Part shown: piece after piece, positions 62,984-64,000 of the stretch
How the letters are laid out: each line of letters starts with the position of its first letter
How positions within the stretch are numbered: the first letter of the stretch is position 1
NCBI GenBank assembly: GCA_028564925.1
Contig: CM053034.1
Location: 155,407,705-155,471,704 of the forward strand
Length of the DNA: 64,000 nt
From: Lithobates sylvaticus
Taxonomy: Eukaryota; Chordata; Amphibia; Anura; Ranidae
Reading direction: 5' to 3'
Translations under genes and position numbers: made by a program
The notes under the pieces: model-generated
The model's input: the letters and a program-made list of their open reading frames with translations, nothing else
What the model was told of the DNA's origin: nothing
Databases searched by the model: none

Positions 62984-64000
62984 CCACCTGAGACCCAGAG
63001 TACGTCATATGACGTCTTTTTGTTCTCGGGGGTATATCTGAATGACGGGTGTAGCTACAGACATCATTCAGATATTGCCAGTTTCAGCCGGCGATTCCCT
63101 GCACCATAAGAACGATCATAGCGGCTGTTCCGCCGCTTGATCGTTCTTACGGGCGGCGGGAGGGGACGCCCCCCCCCTCCCGCCGCCCTCCAGTGCTTCT
63201 ACCGACTCACCGCTTCCATCGGTGAGTCGGACTCGGGATCCGCCAGCCCCCGGATGATGATCATAGAGATTTCCGGCGGACCAGATGGTCGCCGGAGTCT
63301 CTATGATCGTTCGGAGGCCGGGCGCGATGTTATGACGTCACGCCCGGCCTCTGCATTCAAAAAACGGCGCCGCCTCCGCTGGGAAGCAGTGATCGTTTTT
63401 GTTTTTTTTTATTTTAGGCTTCCCAGCCTAGAGGTGAGATGTGGGGTCTTATTGACCCCATATCTCACTGTTAATAGGTCCGATCATGTAATATTCCTAT
63501 TACAAGGGATGTTTACATTCCTTGTAATAGGAATAAAAGTAATCAAATATTTTTTTTTTTTTTTTAAAGTTGTTGAACTAAAAAAATAAAGTAAAATGAA
63601 CAATAAAAAGAAAAAAAAAAAAAATTAAAGCGCCCTGTCCCCGCGAGCTCGTACGCAGAAGCGAACGCATACGTAAGTCCCGCCCACATATGAAAACGGT
63701 GTTCAAACCACACATGTGAGGTATCGCCGCGAACGTTAGAGCGAGAGCAATAATTCTAGCCCTAGACCTCCTCTGTAATTTTTAAATACCAAAGTTTGGC
63801 GCCATTCCACATGCGCATGCAATTTTGAAGCGTGACATGTTGGGTATCTATTTACTCGGCGTATCTTCATCTTTCACATTATGCAAAAAAATTGGGCTAA
63901 CTTTACTGTTTTGTTTTTTTTTTAAAAGCACGAAACTGTTTTTTTTTTGAAAAAAACGCGTTAGAAAAATTGCTGCGCAAATACTGTGCAACGACCGCCA
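62980..64000. mobile_element. TTAA-ended element, runs off the window
   Basis: Starts TTAACCACCTGAGACCC, sharing its opening with the element at 31,446. It has strong hairpins (AACGATCATAGCGGC...GATCGTT near 63,111-63,146, GGCGGGAGGGG/CCCCTCCCGCC near 63,153-63,185, and ATTACAAGG...CCTTGTAAT near 63,500-63,530). The 3' part, with GTATCGCCGCGAACGTTAGA, is characteristic repeat text. Its right end lies beyond base 64,000. Confidence 0.55.

Overview
This 64-kb window looks like intergenic or intronic DNA from a large, repeat-rich vertebrate genome, most likely a frog and probably a true frog (Ranoidea). The evidence is the mixture of element families: Tc1/mariner copies with frog-type termini, many TTAA-flanked piggyBac-like MITEs, foldback elements opening with TTTCACACTGG, hAT elements with CAGTGGCG or TAGGGATGAGCC ends, an L1-like LINE, a DIRS/Ngaro-type fossil, and abundant minisatellites. 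The species is inferred, not read. I found no convincing host protein-coding exon. Every long open frame is either part of a transposon or a by-product of a stop-free tandem repeat.

Layout. 0.7-3.2 kb: a composite 21-bp satellite split by a hAT-like MITE and by two interleaved foldback elements. 3.5-7.9 kb: three TTAA MITEs and a 1.6-kb hAT-like element carrying a minisatellite and a CA array, nested in an older TIR element. 8.1-9.9 kb: MITEs and a TIR element filled with a 33-bp minisatellite. 10.6-12.4 kb: a Tc1 copy with a broken transposase and a 0.58-kb insertion. 12.5-18.8 kb: a minus-strand DIRS/Ngaro fossil whose left end keeps the B1-A2-B2 split direct repeats. 20.3-21.6 kb: an LTR-like fossil. 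22.3-25.9 kb: LINE RT scrap, foldbacks, a hammerhead-like motif and a TIR element. 27.4-34.2 kb: TIR elements swollen by minisatellites and a GA array. 34.2-41.9 kb: a Gag-like scrap, a second hammerhead-like motif, hAT and foldback fragments, a 42-bp minisatellite and a PIF/Harbinger-derived MITE. 42.3-47.9 kb: a decayed BED-finger hAT transposon on the minus strand, itself hit by an LTR-like piece. 48.4-52.0 kb: a second Tc1/mariner element split by a 2-kb insertion with a 15-bp target duplication. 52.5-54.6 kb: nested MITEs and a small hAT. 55.2-61.7 kb: a 5'-truncated L1-like LINE with an 18-bp target duplication, split by a 2.95-kb hAT foldback with an 8-bp duplication. 62.6-64 kb: a SINE/LINE tail and a TTAA-ended element that runs off the window.

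The most interesting signal is a set of three minus-strand hammerhead-ribozyme-like motifs (23,068-23,118; 35,249-35,282; 49,733-49,777). Their stems I, II and III differ in sequence yet remain self-complementary. The third lies in the retroelement-like insertion that split the second Tc1 element, which suggests a Penelope-like or related retroelement family.
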